From Virgisporangium aliadipatigenens (GTDB lineage: Bacteria > Actinomycetota > Actinomycetes > Mycobacteriales > Micromonosporaceae): a DNA stretch of 64,000 nucleotides. The notes under the pieces were generated by a model. That model made no database searches. It was not told the DNA's origin and saw only the letters and a program-made list of their open reading frames with translations. Below, piece by piece: positions 7,845-15,608 of the stretch. The stretch is from NCBI RefSeq assembly GCF_016863615.1, contig NZ_BOPF01000012.1, positions 186,001 to 250,000 of the forward strand. Reading direction: 5' to 3'. A program made the position numbers and the translations under genes. Each line of letters begins with the position of its first letter. Positions within the stretch are counted from its first letter, which is position 1.

Positions 7845-8684
7845 CTACGCGGAATCGCCGCCGTTGAACCGCAACAGGTTGCGCAGCGTCGGCGATGCGC
7901 CGACGACCCGGATCCGGCCGGGCGCGTGCGCGGCGGCCTGCACGATGATGCGCGTGGCGGCCAGGTCGGCGAAGGTCAGGCCGCTGAGGTCGACGACGAG
8001 CGGATCCGTCCCGGACGCGTCCTCGGCGAGGTGGTCGAGCACGGCCCGCAGCGCCTGCCGGTTGGACAGGTCGGCCTCGCCCTCCACCCGAACGCCGCGC
8101 GGCGTCCCGGTGCGCAGCATGCGCAACCCGTTGGGGGCGGGCGTGTCCGGGCCCGCGGTCGTCGGGTGCGCCCACTCGATCCGGTACCGCGTGCGCGTGT
8201 CGAACAGCCGCCGGTCGTACAGGCACATCGCGAGCGACTCGCCACCGGCGAAGACGCGGTTGACCTGGGCCTCGTACCAGCCGATCCGGTCGGCGCCCGG
8301 GATGTCGCGCGCGGCCCAGGACATGTCGCCGAGCACGCGCAGCGCGGACCAGCCGTCGGCGCGGGCGCGCTCGACCTCGGCGTCCCAGCCGGCGATCACC
8401 GCCTCCGGCACGAACGCCGCACCGGCGAGGTACGTGTCGTCGGCCGAGTGAACCCGCAACTGTCCAGAGTGGACGGCCGACGCGACGCCGATCCCGCGCC
8501 GATCCAGCTCCTCCAGAACGTTGTCGGGCGACAACGTTTCCGTGAAGTAAACGACCCGCTGGCGCTCCCGCAGGCCGGCCCGCACGTAGCCCGCCACGGC
8601 GTCGTCGCGGCCCCGGTCCGTGCCGTATGACCAGCACAAATGGTCACCGGGACGGAGTCGGGAGTACGCGGTACCGAGTGGCAC
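7845..8684 (-). CDS. MEDS (DcmR-like sensory) - STAS domain protein
   Basis: A 279-residue soluble protein. The N-terminal about 165 residues match the MEDS sensory domain first noted in DcmR: LRPGDHLCWSYG, then YVRAGLRERQRVVYFTE and ALRVLGDMSWA. The C-terminal about 90 residues form a STAS domain of anti-sigma-factor-antagonist type (VEGEADLSNRQALRAVLDHL, DPLVVDLSGLTFADLAATR). A serine before the LTFAD segment sits where such proteins are phosphorylated. In actinobacteria this fusion is usually part of partner-switching stress circuits. No anti-sigma kinase lies nearby. The start is GTG 8684, preceded on the minus strand by a very strong run GAGAGGGGGGAAG. A TetR-type palindrome lies 44 bases upstream. 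Confidence 0.85.
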   Translation of the reverse strand: MPLGTAYSRLRPGDHLCWSYGTDRGRDDAVAGYVRAGLRERQRVVYFTETLSPDNVLEELDRRGIGVASAVHSGQLRVHSADDTYLAGAAFVPEAVIAGWDAEVERARADGWSALRVLGDMSWAARDIPGADRIGWYEAQVNRVFAGGESLAMCLYDRRLFDTRTRYRIEWAHPTTAGPDTPAPNGLRMLRTGTPRGVRVEGEADLSNRQALRAVLDHLAEDASGTDPLVVDLSGLTFADLAATRIIVQAAAHAPGRIRVVGASPTLRNLLRFNGGDSA

Positions 8685-8727
8685 CTTCCCCCCTCTCCCG
8701 GCCTGTTGTGGGGGCGGTCGTCAACCA

Positions 8728-8745
8728 GCCTACGGCACCGTAGGC
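8728..8745. promoter_or_regulatory. TetR-type palindrome upstream of the MEDS-STAS gene
   Basis: GCCTACGG-CA-CCGTAGGC is a perfect 8-bp-arm inverted repeat of the TACGG-N2-CCGTA kind common for TetR-family operators. On the minus strand it is followed by a TTGACG -35-like box, then the strong ribosome site and GTG 8684. No TetR gene lies in the window. The rest of the 238-base gap 8685-8922 shows no gene. Confidence 0.5.
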
Positions 8746-8922
8746 AGGAACGTCGGACCAGCGTCGAACGGATCGACGATCCCGCAGTGTTCCTCGGATC
8801 CGCGATCGGGCCGAGCGCGACCGTCGACAGTGGACTGAACGTTTCGGCCCGGGCCGCCGGTCAGCCGCCCCGCGCGGCGCGAGGTGTCGCGGCGGAAATC
8901 GACGCATGTGAGTCTGCGGCGC

Positions 8923-9196
8923 ATGTTCACCCAACTGGTGGCCGCGCTCGACGTCGACTTCCGCACCTACGACGAAACGGCGCTGCAGGCGGTGGACCCC
9001 GCGACGTGGCCGACGCGCGGCTGGCGCCCGCAGGTGGTCGTGGTGGGGCCGGGCATCAACGACTTCTCCACGGCGATCAACCCGGGCGGACGGTGGACGC
9101 CGGAGAGCCTGCGACCGGCACCCGTCCGCGAACGACCACCGCGTGATGGCCGAGTTGCTCACCGGATACCTGAAGACCCTGCCGATCGCGTGGTGA
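8923..9196 (+). pseudogene. Degenerate SGNH/GDSL (CE2-like) esterase remnant
   Basis: The frame from 8923 reads FTQLVAALDVDFRTYDETAL and then WRPQVVVVGPGINDFSTAIN, PGGRWTPESL. These match the block around the catalytic Asn of secreted CE2-like SGNH hydrolases. The frame then shifts, and a second frame reads HPSANDHRVMAELLTGYL-KTLPIAW to TGA 9194-9196, which is the family's C-terminal block with the catalytic His. The stretch between these blocks, the N-terminal jelly-roll, the Ser block and the signal peptide are all missing, so this is a gene that has lost at least three pieces. Its stop lies inside a hairpin (9179-9203). Recognition is from memory of the family; no alignment was run. Confidence 0.6.
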
Positions 9197-9203
9197 TCGG
9201 CAG
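9179..9203. terminator. Short hairpin terminator
   Basis: CTGCCGATC (9179-9187), a 7-base loop, then GATCGGCAG (9195-9203) form a perfect 9-bp stem 21 bases beyond the stop of the minus-strand transglycosylase gene and across the end of the esterase remnant. Confidence 0.5.
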
Positions 9204-9223
9204 GGCCCCGGCGGGAGGCACGG

Positions 9224-10816
9224 CTACTTGCGGCTGCGCCACTTCTGCTGCGTGTTGCCCACGCACTGCTGGATCTGCACCGGTGTGCCGTCACCCTTGT
9301 CGTCGTTGGCGGTGTCGGCGCACTTGCTGGCGTTGACGGAGATGATGTCGTCGTAGTCGCGCTTCCACTGCTGCGCGGGATTGCCGCTGCAGTTGGCGGT
9401 CTGGATCGGCGCGCCGTTGTTGGTGGCCGCCCAGGCGACGTCGAGGCAGAGCCCGGTGAGGACGCTGCGGATCGTGCCGTCGTTGCGGATGTCCCAGCGC
9501 TGCGCGGCGTTGCCGCTGCTGCACGGCTTGATGACGACGTAGACGCCGTCGGTGGCCTGTTGGGCGTCGAGGCACTTGCCGGTGTAGTCCTGCACCAGCG
9601 AGACGCCCGCCAGCGGCGCCGGCGGCGGCGGGGGCGCCCCGGTCGACGTCTTCGGCCCGGCTGTCGGGGACTGCTTCGGTGACGGGCTGGTGCCGCCCGA
9701 CGGGCTCGGCGAGGTCCCCGGCGACGGCGGCGCCTGGCCGGTGCCGCCGATGCGGGTGTCCAGCGCGTAGTAGCTGGTGTACGAGGCGATCTTCTCGAGG
9801 TACGCCTTCGTCGCGGCGTCGATGGTGCCGCCGGCCTGCCGCACCGCCGTCGGCCCCTGGTGGAAGCCGGCGAGCGCGAGCGAGTACGGGTCCCCCTGCA
9901 GCGTGGTGAACTCGGTCATCATGCCGCACAGCGCCTTGCCGACGACCGGGATGGCGGTGGTGGCGTTCCAGGCGGTGGCGCCCTCGGGCGCGTACTGCTT
10001 CCACACGTCCGTGCGGAACTGCGCGATGCCCTGCTGTCCGCTGTCGCCGAGCATGTTCGCGTTGAAGCCGGAGGCGGCCATCACGACGGCGGCGACCGCG
10101 GCCGACGTCACCTGCTGGCACGCCTTGCCCGCCTCGACGACCGGCGCCACGAACTGGTCCGGGATCGGCTTCACCTCGGTCGGCGTGCCGGTGTTGGTCT
10201 GCCGCGCGTCCGGGTTGCCGAACTGCGGCAACTTCCCGTAGTACGCCGCGTATCCGGCCGCCTTCTCGACGTAGTCGTTGCCGTCGGCCTTCGGCGCGTC
10301 CGCCGCCGTCACCTTCTTCAGTCCGGCCCGGTAGGCGGCGAGCGATAGGCGCCACGGGTCGCCCTGCACCTTGGCGACGCGCAGCTGCCCGCTGAGGTCG
10401 CACATCTGGTGGGCCAGGGCGAGAACGTTGGCGCTCTGGTCGCTGCGGCTGGCGTTCGGCCACGGGGACCACTGCTTCCAGTCCGCGTTGTCCATGCCGG
10501 CGATGCCCTCGCCGCCGGAGGCGGTGGAGCGGGCGCTGTTGTCCAGTCCGGACTCGGCCATGAGCTGACCGGCCACGCGGGCCGGCGTCAGCATCAGGCA
10601 GGAGCGGGCCGCCGACGTGATCGTGGCCAGCAGTTCGTCGCTCACGCTGGCGCCGGTGAGGTCGTCGTTCTCGGCGTTGGCGACGTTCAGGCCGATGGTC
10701 GTCGCGGCGACCGCGCACAGCACGGCACCCGCGACGAGACCCGCGGCCACCTTGCGGCGGGTGCCGCTGTGCATCGCGTCGAGCCGTCGGCTGAGCCACA
10801 GGGGGGTGTGTCTCAC
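9224..10816 (-). CDS. Secreted two-domain lytic-transglycosylase-like protein with ricin B lectin domain
   Basis: About 530 residues. The N-terminus has a basic stretch and hydrophobic core (KVAAGLVAGAVLCAVAATTI) as an export signal. Two related transglycosylase-like domains follow. The first has AGQLMAESGLDNSA with the expected catalytic Glu and GEGIAGM. The second has VVMAASGFNANML and QQGIAQFRTDVW, where Ala replaces that Glu. A Pro/Ser/Thr linker then leads to a beta-trefoil (ricin B, CBM13) with three NAAQRWD/PAQQWK/TQQKWR repeats and paired cysteines. It probably acts on or binds peptidoglycan or glycans outside the cell. GTG 10816 is preferred (GAAGGGA upstream); ATG 10774 is an alternative. 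The gap 10817-11029 holds divergent promoters but no clear operator. Confidence 0.8.
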   Translation of the reverse strand: MRHTPLWLSRRLDAMHSGTRRKVAAGLVAGAVLCAVAATTIGLNVANAENDDLTGASVSDELLATITSAARSCLMLTPARVAGQLMAESGLDNSARSTASGGEGIAGMDNADWKQWSPWPNASRSDQSANVLALAHQMCDLSGQLRVAKVQGDPWRLSLAAYRAGLKKVTAADAPKADGNDYVEKAAGYAAYYGKLPQFGNPDARQTNTGTPTEVKPIPDQFVAPVVEAGKACQQVTSAAVAAVVMAASGFNANMLGDSGQQGIAQFRTDVWKQYAPEGATAWNATTAIPVVGKALCGMMTEFTTLQGDPYSLALAGFHQGPTAVRQAGGTIDAATKAYLEKIASYTSYYALDTRIGGTGQAPPSPGTSPSPSGGTSPSPKQSPTAGPKTSTGAPPPPPAPLAGVSLVQDYTGKCLDAQQATDGVYVVIKPCSSGNAAQRWDIRNDGTIRSVLTGLCLDVAWAATNNGAPIQTANCSGNPAQQWKRDYDDIISVNASKCADTANDDKGDGTPVQIQQCVGNTQQKWRSRK

Positions 10817-11029
10817 GGCGATGTCGTTCCCTTCACCTCTGGTGAGGACCACATACGGACGCCGCGGCGGTCTGGTTCACCCGAAGACGTGCCGATTTCC
10901 GGCCCGCACGTGAAACGTGTTCGAGTGAACGCGAAGCGTGATGGTGCGCCTGGGGATTCACCTAAAGAATGCGCTCCGGCGTCGTCGGACTTCCGTTTCG
11001 CGTGCGGCACGCGATTATCCTCCGGCCAT

Positions 11030-11716
11030 ATGCGAGATATTCCGACCATCGTTCGGGTCACGGCGTCCGAAGCCGGTTCCGCGTTCGCGTTGCACATCGC
11101 GAGCCTGGGCGAATTCATGCTTCCGATCGGCCGGGACGCGTTCGACGAACTTGTTGCCGCCGGTCAACTTTTCGCGCTCGCCCGGCGTGGCGCGCTCGTC
11201 GGGATCTGTTACGTCAAGCCCGACGGCAAGAACCTCGACGAGGTACCCCGGTGGGAGTACGGCGGCGTGCACGTCAGCCCGGATCTGCGGCGCACCGGAC
11301 TCGGCACGGCGCTCAGCGCGGTCGCCGTCGCGGCGGTAAGTCACGACGCGCCGAAGCCCGTGATGGCCTACGTCCACCAGGCGAACCTGGAACCGCTGGC
11401 GATGATCGTGGGCCGGCTCGGTTTCGTGTTCACCGGCAAATCGATCCGGCTGGGACCCGAACAGGCACCCGGCTACCTGCGGCGCGACGCCGACGGCTAC
11501 GCCACGGCCGACGTGCTGGAGTTGCCCCCGCACGCCGTGGGGCGCCTCGCGGACGGGCTCGAACTGCTCGACCGCCGCACCGTGCGCCTCGCCGACGACC
11601 TCTTCCCGACCGGCCTGGAGACCGCTGCGGAGAACCTGCGCCGCACCGCCTACGGCAGCCGCGCGTCGGCGTCGGAAGGCCGCGTGGTCGCCGGTCGCTC
11701 ACCCGGCCTTTCGTAG
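11030..11716 (+). CDS. GNAT-family N-acetyltransferase
   Basis: A 228-residue cytoplasmic protein. EYGGVHVSPDLRRTGLGTAL is the GNAT motif A region (R/Q-x-x-G-x-G/A) that binds the acetyl-CoA pyrophosphate, and MAYVHQANLEPLAMIVGRLGFVF is the typical motif B segment. About 80 further C-terminal residues extend past a minimal GNAT fold. The substrate is unknown. ATG 11030 is chosen because the N-terminus MRDIPTIVRVTASEAG is the first plausible coding stretch; the long open frame upstream is an antisense shadow of the transglycosylase gene. There is no strong ribosome site. The 3' end overlaps the convergent methyltransferase by 18 bases. Confidence 0.8.
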   Translation: MRDIPTIVRVTASEAGSAFALHIASLGEFMLPIGRDAFDELVAAGQLFALARRGALVGICYVKPDGKNLDEVPRWEYGGVHVSPDLRRTGLGTALSAVAVAAVSHDAPKPVMAYVHQANLEPLAMIVGRLGFVFTGKSIRLGPEQAPGYLRRDADGYATADVLELPPHAVGRLADGLELLDRRTVRLADDLFPTGLETAAENLRRTAYGSRASASEGRVVAGRSPGLS

Positions 11717-12490
11717 CGCCAGCAGCGTCGCCGGCGGCAGAGACGCGCGGTCCCGGTCGAAGACGCGCGCCTCGGTGAGCAGGTTGCCGGCGGGGCGTTC
11801 GCCCAGTTCGGCGATGAGCGCGTCGGCGTGGGCGAGCCACGAGGCGTGCAGCCGCCGCCAGTACGGGTCGGCCCCCTCGTCGACGACGGCGTCCTCCACC
11901 TCGAACCCGGCCGCGCGCGCCATCGCGGGCCAGTCGCCGCGTTCGCTCCCGGGCGTGATCCGCGCGGTGAACGCCAGCCGCGCGCCCGGGGCGAGGATCC
12001 GGCGCGCCTCCCGCAGGGCGGCCGGCCGGTCGGGCGTGAACGGCAGCGCGTCCACGCTCACCGCACCGGTGGCCCACCCGTCGGCGACCCCGGTCCGTTC
12101 GAAGGTCCCCTTCTCGAAGCGGGCCCGCCCGGCCAGCCCGAAGTCGGCGGCCCGCGCCGCGGCGATCTCGCCCGCCGCCCGGCTGAAGTCCACCCCGTGC
12201 AGCTGTGCGCCCAGCGCCCGGGCAAGCCACAGGCCGGGGCCGCCCCGCCCGCAGCCGAGGTCGACCAGCCGCCCGCCCGGCGGCATCCGCAGCGCCGCGA
12301 CGAGCCGCCCGAGCAGCCACCACGAGCACGAGCTGGACGGATCCACCTCCGCCGGGTAGTCCTCGCCCATCGCCTCGGCGGCCAGGCGCCGCATCAGCGG
12401 GCTGGCGTGCACGGCCGTGTGCGCGGCGTCGTAGTCGTCGTCCTCGATGCCGATCTCGCTGATGTCCACCACGCCGAGCAGCATAGTCAT
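11699..12490 (-). CDS. Class I SAM-dependent methyltransferase
   Basis: A 263-residue protein with the class I methyltransferase motif I LVDLGCGRGGPGLWLA (about residues 74-90), then LHGVDFS with the acidic residue contacting the SAM ribose, SVDALPFTPD (motif II) and ARRILAPGARLAFTARI (motif III). The long N-terminus with EDDDYDAAHTAVH and the cysteine-containing DPSSSCSWWLLG segment is typical of small-molecule methyltransferases. The acceptor is unknown. Two in-frame ATGs (12490 and 12484) are close together. It diverges from an AraC gene across 134 bases that include a GACATGTC palindrome (12520-12527), and it overlaps the end of the GNAT gene tail to tail. Confidence 0.85.
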   Translation of the reverse strand: MTMLLGVVDISEIGIEDDDYDAAHTAVHASPLMRRLAAEAMGEDYPAEVDPSSSCSWWLLGRLVAALRMPPGGRLVDLGCGRGGPGLWLARALGAQLHGVDFSRAAGEIAAARAADFGLAGRARFEKGTFERTGVADGWATGAVSVDALPFTPDRPAALREARRILAPGARLAFTARITPGSERGDWPAMARAAGFEVEDAVVDEGADPYWRRLHASWLAHADALIAELGERPAGNLLTEARVFDRDRASLPPATLLALRKAG

Positions 12491-12624
12491 GGATACGCAC
12501 AGTTACGTCGAGGATCCTTGACATGTCGGAGGTCTCCGGCAGCGGCACTACCGCCTGAGCGCCGCGCCCCCGTCGTTCCGCGCCCGGAGCGGCCGGTGAC
12601 CACGGGGGAGTAGCCTGGCCCGCC

Positions 12625-13347
12625 GTGGGAGTCATTGTCGTGGACGGGCTGCCGCTGGACCGGCTGCCGACGCATCGCCACGACGGGCCGATGCTGTCCT
12701 GGTCCGAGACCGCGACGGTGACGTTCCACAGTGGACGGCGCAGCTGGATCGTGCCGCCCGGGCACGGGATGTGGGTCCCGGGCGGCGCGCCGCACGGCGT
12801 CGAGGTGCTGCGCGCCGGGCTCGGCAGCGCGCTGCTGTTCGACCCGGCCCGCCGCGTGCCCGACTGGCGGGAGCCGACGGCGTTCGTGGTGAGCCCGTTG
12901 GTGCGCGCGCTCGTGCGGCACCTCTCCGAGTTGGACGGCCCCGTCGGCGCGGCGCGCGAACGGGCCGAGGCGGTGCTCTTCGACGTGCTGCGACCGGCGG
13001 ACGCGCTGACGATCCCGCTGCCGATGCCGGCGGACGCGCGCCTGCGGGGCATCGCCGAGCGGCTGCTCGCCGACCCCGGCGACGGCCGGGAACTGGCCCA
13101 CTGGGCGGTGGAGGTGGGGGCGGGCGTGCGGACGATCGGCCGCCTCTTCGTCGCCGAGACCGGGATGACGTTCGGGCGGTGGCGCACCCACGCCCGGATC
13201 CGGGCCGCCGTGCCGATGCTCGCCGAGGGCGTGCCGGTCGGCACCGTGTCGCGCCGCGTCGGGTTCCGCAAGGCCGCCGCGTTCACGGACGCGTTCCGGC
13301 GGGTCACCCGCCGCCTCCCTTCCTCTCTCTCGGGGGAACGTCCCTGA
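12625..13347 (+). CDS. AraC-family regulator with cupin sensor
   Basis: A 240-residue protein. The cupin-type N-terminus is visible in LPTHRHDGPMLSWSETATVT and PPGHGMWVPGGAPHGVEV, with the His pattern of the AraC cupin_2 sensor. The C-terminal helix-turn-helix pair reads LAHWAVEVGAGVRTIGRLF, then TGMTFGRWRTHAR and GTVSRRVGFRKAAAFTDAFR. The start is GTG 12625 with GGGGGAG at 12604-12610, a long spacing. The gene diverges from the methyltransferase and precedes a flavoprotein gene by 46 bases, so either could be its target. One dispersed palindrome copy lies at 12725-12735, read in the HSG frame. Confidence 0.85.
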   Translation: MGVIVVDGLPLDRLPTHRHDGPMLSWSETATVTFHSGRRSWIVPPGHGMWVPGGAPHGVEVLRAGLGSALLFDPARRVPDWREPTAFVVSPLVRALVRHLSELDGPVGAARERAEAVLFDVLRPADALTIPLPMPADARLRGIAERLLADPGDGRELAHWAVEVGAGVRTIGRLFVAETGMTFGRWRTHARIRAAVPMLAEGVPVGTVSRRVGFRKAAAFTDAFRRVTRRLPSSLSGERP

Positions 13348-13393
13348 GCGTGGCCGTTTCACGGACATCGTCGGCCGTCCGGCGGCACCACGG

Positions 13394-14386
13394 GTGGCTA
13401 CGGTTCGGGTCGTGCGAATGATCGGGGATGTGGCGGGGCTCGAAGCGGTCGTCGGCGCACCGCGCGCGGCGGTCCTGGGAAAGACGATCCACGCGCTGGA
13501 CGACGGGAGCCGCCGCGTGCTGGCGGCATCGCCGGCCGCCTGGCTCGGCTACCGCGACGGCACCGGCACCCCGCGAACGACCCTGGTCGGCGCCGTCCAC
13601 GCGGAGTCCCCCACCCGGATCCGGCTGGAACTCCCGCCGGGCGCCGTCGGCTCCGTCTCCTTCGTGTTCCTGCTGCCCGGCGTGCGGGAGACCCTGCGGC
13701 TCAACGGTGTCGTACGCGCCGGCGACGCGGTCGAGGTGCGCGAGGTGTTCGTCCACTGTGGACGATGCGTGCTGCGCTCGAAGCTGTGGGAACCCGAGCC
13801 GACCCCGCCGGGCGCCGACTTCCTCGCCGCGTCGCCGTTCGTGGCGATCTCCTCGTGGGACGCCGACGGCAACGCCGACACGAGCCCGCGCGGCGACGAA
13901 CCCGGCTTCGTGCGCGTGCTCGACGAGCACACGCTCGCCGTGCCGGACCGGCGGGGCAACGGCCGCACGGACACGTTCCACAACGTGCTCGCCTGCGACC
14001 GGGTGTCGCTCGCCGCGCTGATCCCCGGACGCGACGAACTCCTGCACGTCGACGGCACCGCCTCGATCACCGACGACGCCGACCTGCTGCGCACGATGCC
14101 GGTCGGCCGGTCGGTCCCGCACGCGGCGCTGATCGTGCGCGTCCGGCACACCGAGATCCGCCGGAACGCCGTCCTCCCGCTGCTGTGGCGCGCGAGGTCG
14201 TCCACAGTGGACGGCGTGCCGGACCTGATGCGCCTCGCGGTGGCACACGCCGCGTCGAACCAGCGGGGCGCGCTGCGCGCCGTCGGCCGCGGCCTCGCCG
14301 GTGCGCTGTCGGACGGACTCGTGCGCCGGGGCATGGACGCCGCCTACCGCAGGTCGCTGCGCGACGAGGGCTACTCCTCGGAGTAG
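13394..14386 (+). CDS. Pyridoxamine-5'-phosphate-oxidase-like flavoprotein with two split-barrel domains
   Basis: A protein of about 330 residues. Residues about 10-140 look like one PPOX split barrel that ends in VFVHCGRCVLRSKLWEPE, a segment that usually closes the domain. Residues about 145-280 form a second, better preserved one: FVAISSWDADGNADTSPRGD, PGFVRVLDEHTLAVPDRRGN and ELLHVDGTASITDD, the FMN-contacting pattern of the PPOX/DR2398-type family. So it is probably a tandem duplication with one degenerate copy. The likely role is FMN- or F420-linked reduction of an unknown substrate. The start is uncertain: GTG 13394, GTG 13412 and ATG 13418 are in frame with no clear ribosome site. The 3' end overlaps the convergent MerR gene by 16 bases. 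It contains two dispersed palindromes (13752, 14201). Confidence 0.8.
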   Translation: MATVRVVRMIGDVAGLEAVVGAPRAAVLGKTIHALDDGSRRVLAASPAAWLGYRDGTGTPRTTLVGAVHAESPTRIRLELPPGAVGSVSFVFLLPGVRETLRLNGVVRAGDAVEVREVFVHCGRCVLRSKLWEPEPTPPGADFLAASPFVAISSWDADGNADTSPRGDEPGFVRVLDEHTLAVPDRRGNGRTDTFHNVLACDRVSLAALIPGRDELLHVDGTASITDDADLLRTMPVGRSVPHAALIVRVRHTEIRRNAVLPLLWRARSSTVDGVPDLMRLAVAHAASNQRGALRAVGRGLAGALSDGLVRRGMDAAYRRSLRDEGYSSE

Positions 14387-15066
14387 TACGCGGCGAGGTA
14401 GGCGTGCAGGGCGGCCGTCCCGCGCATGCGCAGCAGGCTCTGCCGCCGCAGCTGTTCGTCGCGGCGCGCCAGCTGGGTCAGCGCCTGCGTCACACCGCCG
14501 GAGGCGCGCATCGCGGCGATCGCGTCCTCGATGATGCCGAACCCGAAACCGCCGGCCCGCAGCACCGCCACCAGGTGCGCGGCCCGCTGCTCGGCCGGCC
14601 CGTAGGCGCGGTGGCCGGTGTGCGGCTGCCGGTCGGGACGCAGGAGCCCACGACGTTCCCACAACCGGAGAACGGGTGGACGGACGCCGACCCGCGCGGC
14701 GACCTCTCCGACGCGGACGTGTTGTTGCACGGCCGGCGCGGGACGGTCGGCGACCCGCGTGAACGCCTCCGTGGCGGCGGCGACCGTCGCCCGCTCCCGC
14801 GCGAGCGCGGCGTGCCCCTCGTCCACGACGGCGAGCGCGGCGGCGATGTCTCCACTGTGGACGGACCCCAGGACGGCGTGCGCCGCCTTCCACCCGTGCC
14901 CCCGCGCGAACGCCCGCACCGTCCGCAGCGCGTCGGCGTGCTGGGCGGTGAAGACCCGGTAGTTGTTGGCGGCGCGCTCGGCGGGCGGCAGCAGGCCGGC
15001 GGCCAGGTAGTTGCGCACCTGCTGCTCGCTGACTCCGGCCTCTCTCGCCAGACTTGAGACTTTCAC
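14371..15066 (-). CDS. MerR-type regulator with two helix-turn-helix domains (TioE-like)
   Basis: A 231-residue protein with two MerR-type DNA-binding domains. The first is at the N-terminus: VSSLAREAGVSEQQVRNYLA, AGLLPPAER and NNYRVFT. The second is at about residues 118-185: RVGEVAARVGVRPPVLRLWE, RRGLLRPDR and HRAYGPAEQ. This arrangement resembles the TioE-like regulators of actinobacteria. No cysteine pattern for metal binding is present. The start is GTG 15066. A promoter on the minus strand reads TTGAAG (15096-15101), 17 bases, TAGGTA (15073-15078). The gene diverges from a DUF6194 gene, its probable target, with TTCAAT-N6-ATTGAA (15109-15126) between them. One dispersed palindrome lies at 14851-14861. 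Confidence 0.85.
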   Translation of the reverse strand: MKVSSLAREAGVSEQQVRNYLAAGLLPPAERAANNYRVFTAQHADALRTVRAFARGHGWKAAHAVLGSVHSGDIAAALAVVDEGHAALARERATVAAATEAFTRVADRPAPAVQQHVRVGEVAARVGVRPPVLRLWERRGLLRPDRQPHTGHRAYGPAEQRAAHLVAVLRAGGFGFGIIEDAIAAMRASGGVTQALTQLARRDEQLRRQSLLRMRGTAALHAYLAAYYSEE

Positions 15067-15072
15067 GCTGTA

Positions 15073-15126
15073 TACCTAGCCCGCCAGGCTCAAACCTTCA
15101 AATAGGACTTCAATGAGAAAATTGAA
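15073..15126. promoter_or_regulatory. Divergent MerR/DUF6194 promoter region with operator
   Basis: On the minus strand TTGAAG (15096-15101) and TAGGTA (15073-15078) are 17 bases apart and would drive the MerR-type gene. TTCAAT-N6-ATTGAA at 15109-15126 is a perfect 6-bp-arm inverted repeat that ends two bases before ATG 15129. CTTCAA also occurs twice as a direct repeat (15096, 15108). The region is AT-richer than its surroundings. Confidence 0.55.
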
Positions 15127-15128
15127 CC

Positions 15129-15596
15129 ATGAACGCGGCTGAGATGGCGCAGTACATCAGGGACACCTTCGACGGCGTGCACGTCATGCAGAACCAGGGC
15201 GACACGTTCTTCCTCTACGACCCCGAACGGGACCTGCCCCCGCAGCGGCAGATGCCGTTCGCGACGGTCGTCACCGGGGACCACTACGACCGGGTGTCTG
15301 CGCTGGACCGGCCGGGCTTCTACCGGCTGAACATCGGCGTCACCAAGGCGACCTACGTGGGCCTGCTCGGCACGCCGCCGACCGAGCGGGACGCGGCCGG
15401 GCTGCTCGACCTGACCGGGCACGACCTGGCGGCGCAGGACGTGTTCATGCCGCACCCGTACTACGCCTCGCAGTACTGGCTGAGCGTGATCAACCCGGTG
15501 TCGACGCTGCCGGCGGTGCGGGAGTATCTGGCCGAGGCGCACGGGTTCGCGGCCCGCAAACACGCCAACCACCGGTCCCGCCGGCAGAAACCCTGA
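15129..15596 (+). CDS. DUF6194 family protein
   Basis: A 155-residue soluble protein that I match to DUF6194: MNAAEMAQYIRDTFDGVHVM, then GDTFFLYDPERDLPP, QMPFATVVTGDHYDR, LDRPGFYRLNIGVTK and a C-terminal DVFMPHPYYASQYWLSVINP. The biochemical function is unknown; the fold resembles small YjbR/luciferase-like proteins only loosely. It sits divergently from a tandem-HTH MerR-type regulator, a pairing I associate with actinobacteria, so it is probably regulated by it. The start is ATG 15129, directly after the inverted repeat, with no clear ribosome site, so a short-leader or leaderless mRNA is possible. It ends 13 bases before the convergent membrane protein gene. Confidence 0.8.
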   Translation: MNAAEMAQYIRDTFDGVHVMQNQGDTFFLYDPERDLPPQRQMPFATVVTGDHYDRVSALDRPGFYRLNIGVTKATYVGLLGTPPTERDAAGLLDLTGHDLAAQDVFMPHPYYASQYWLSVINPVSTLPAVREYLAEAHGFAARKHANHRSRRQKP

Positions 15597-15608
15597 AAGC
15601 ACCGGGGA

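Noticed and set aside
10817-11029. A ydaO (c-di-AMP) riboswitch upstream of the transglycosylase gene; the minus strand has GGTGAATCCCC and GGGTGAACC.
   Set aside because: The conserved core with CCGAACCCG and CAGCTAACC-type segments is missing and the pieces are not in the expected order, so the match is limited to short common motifs.
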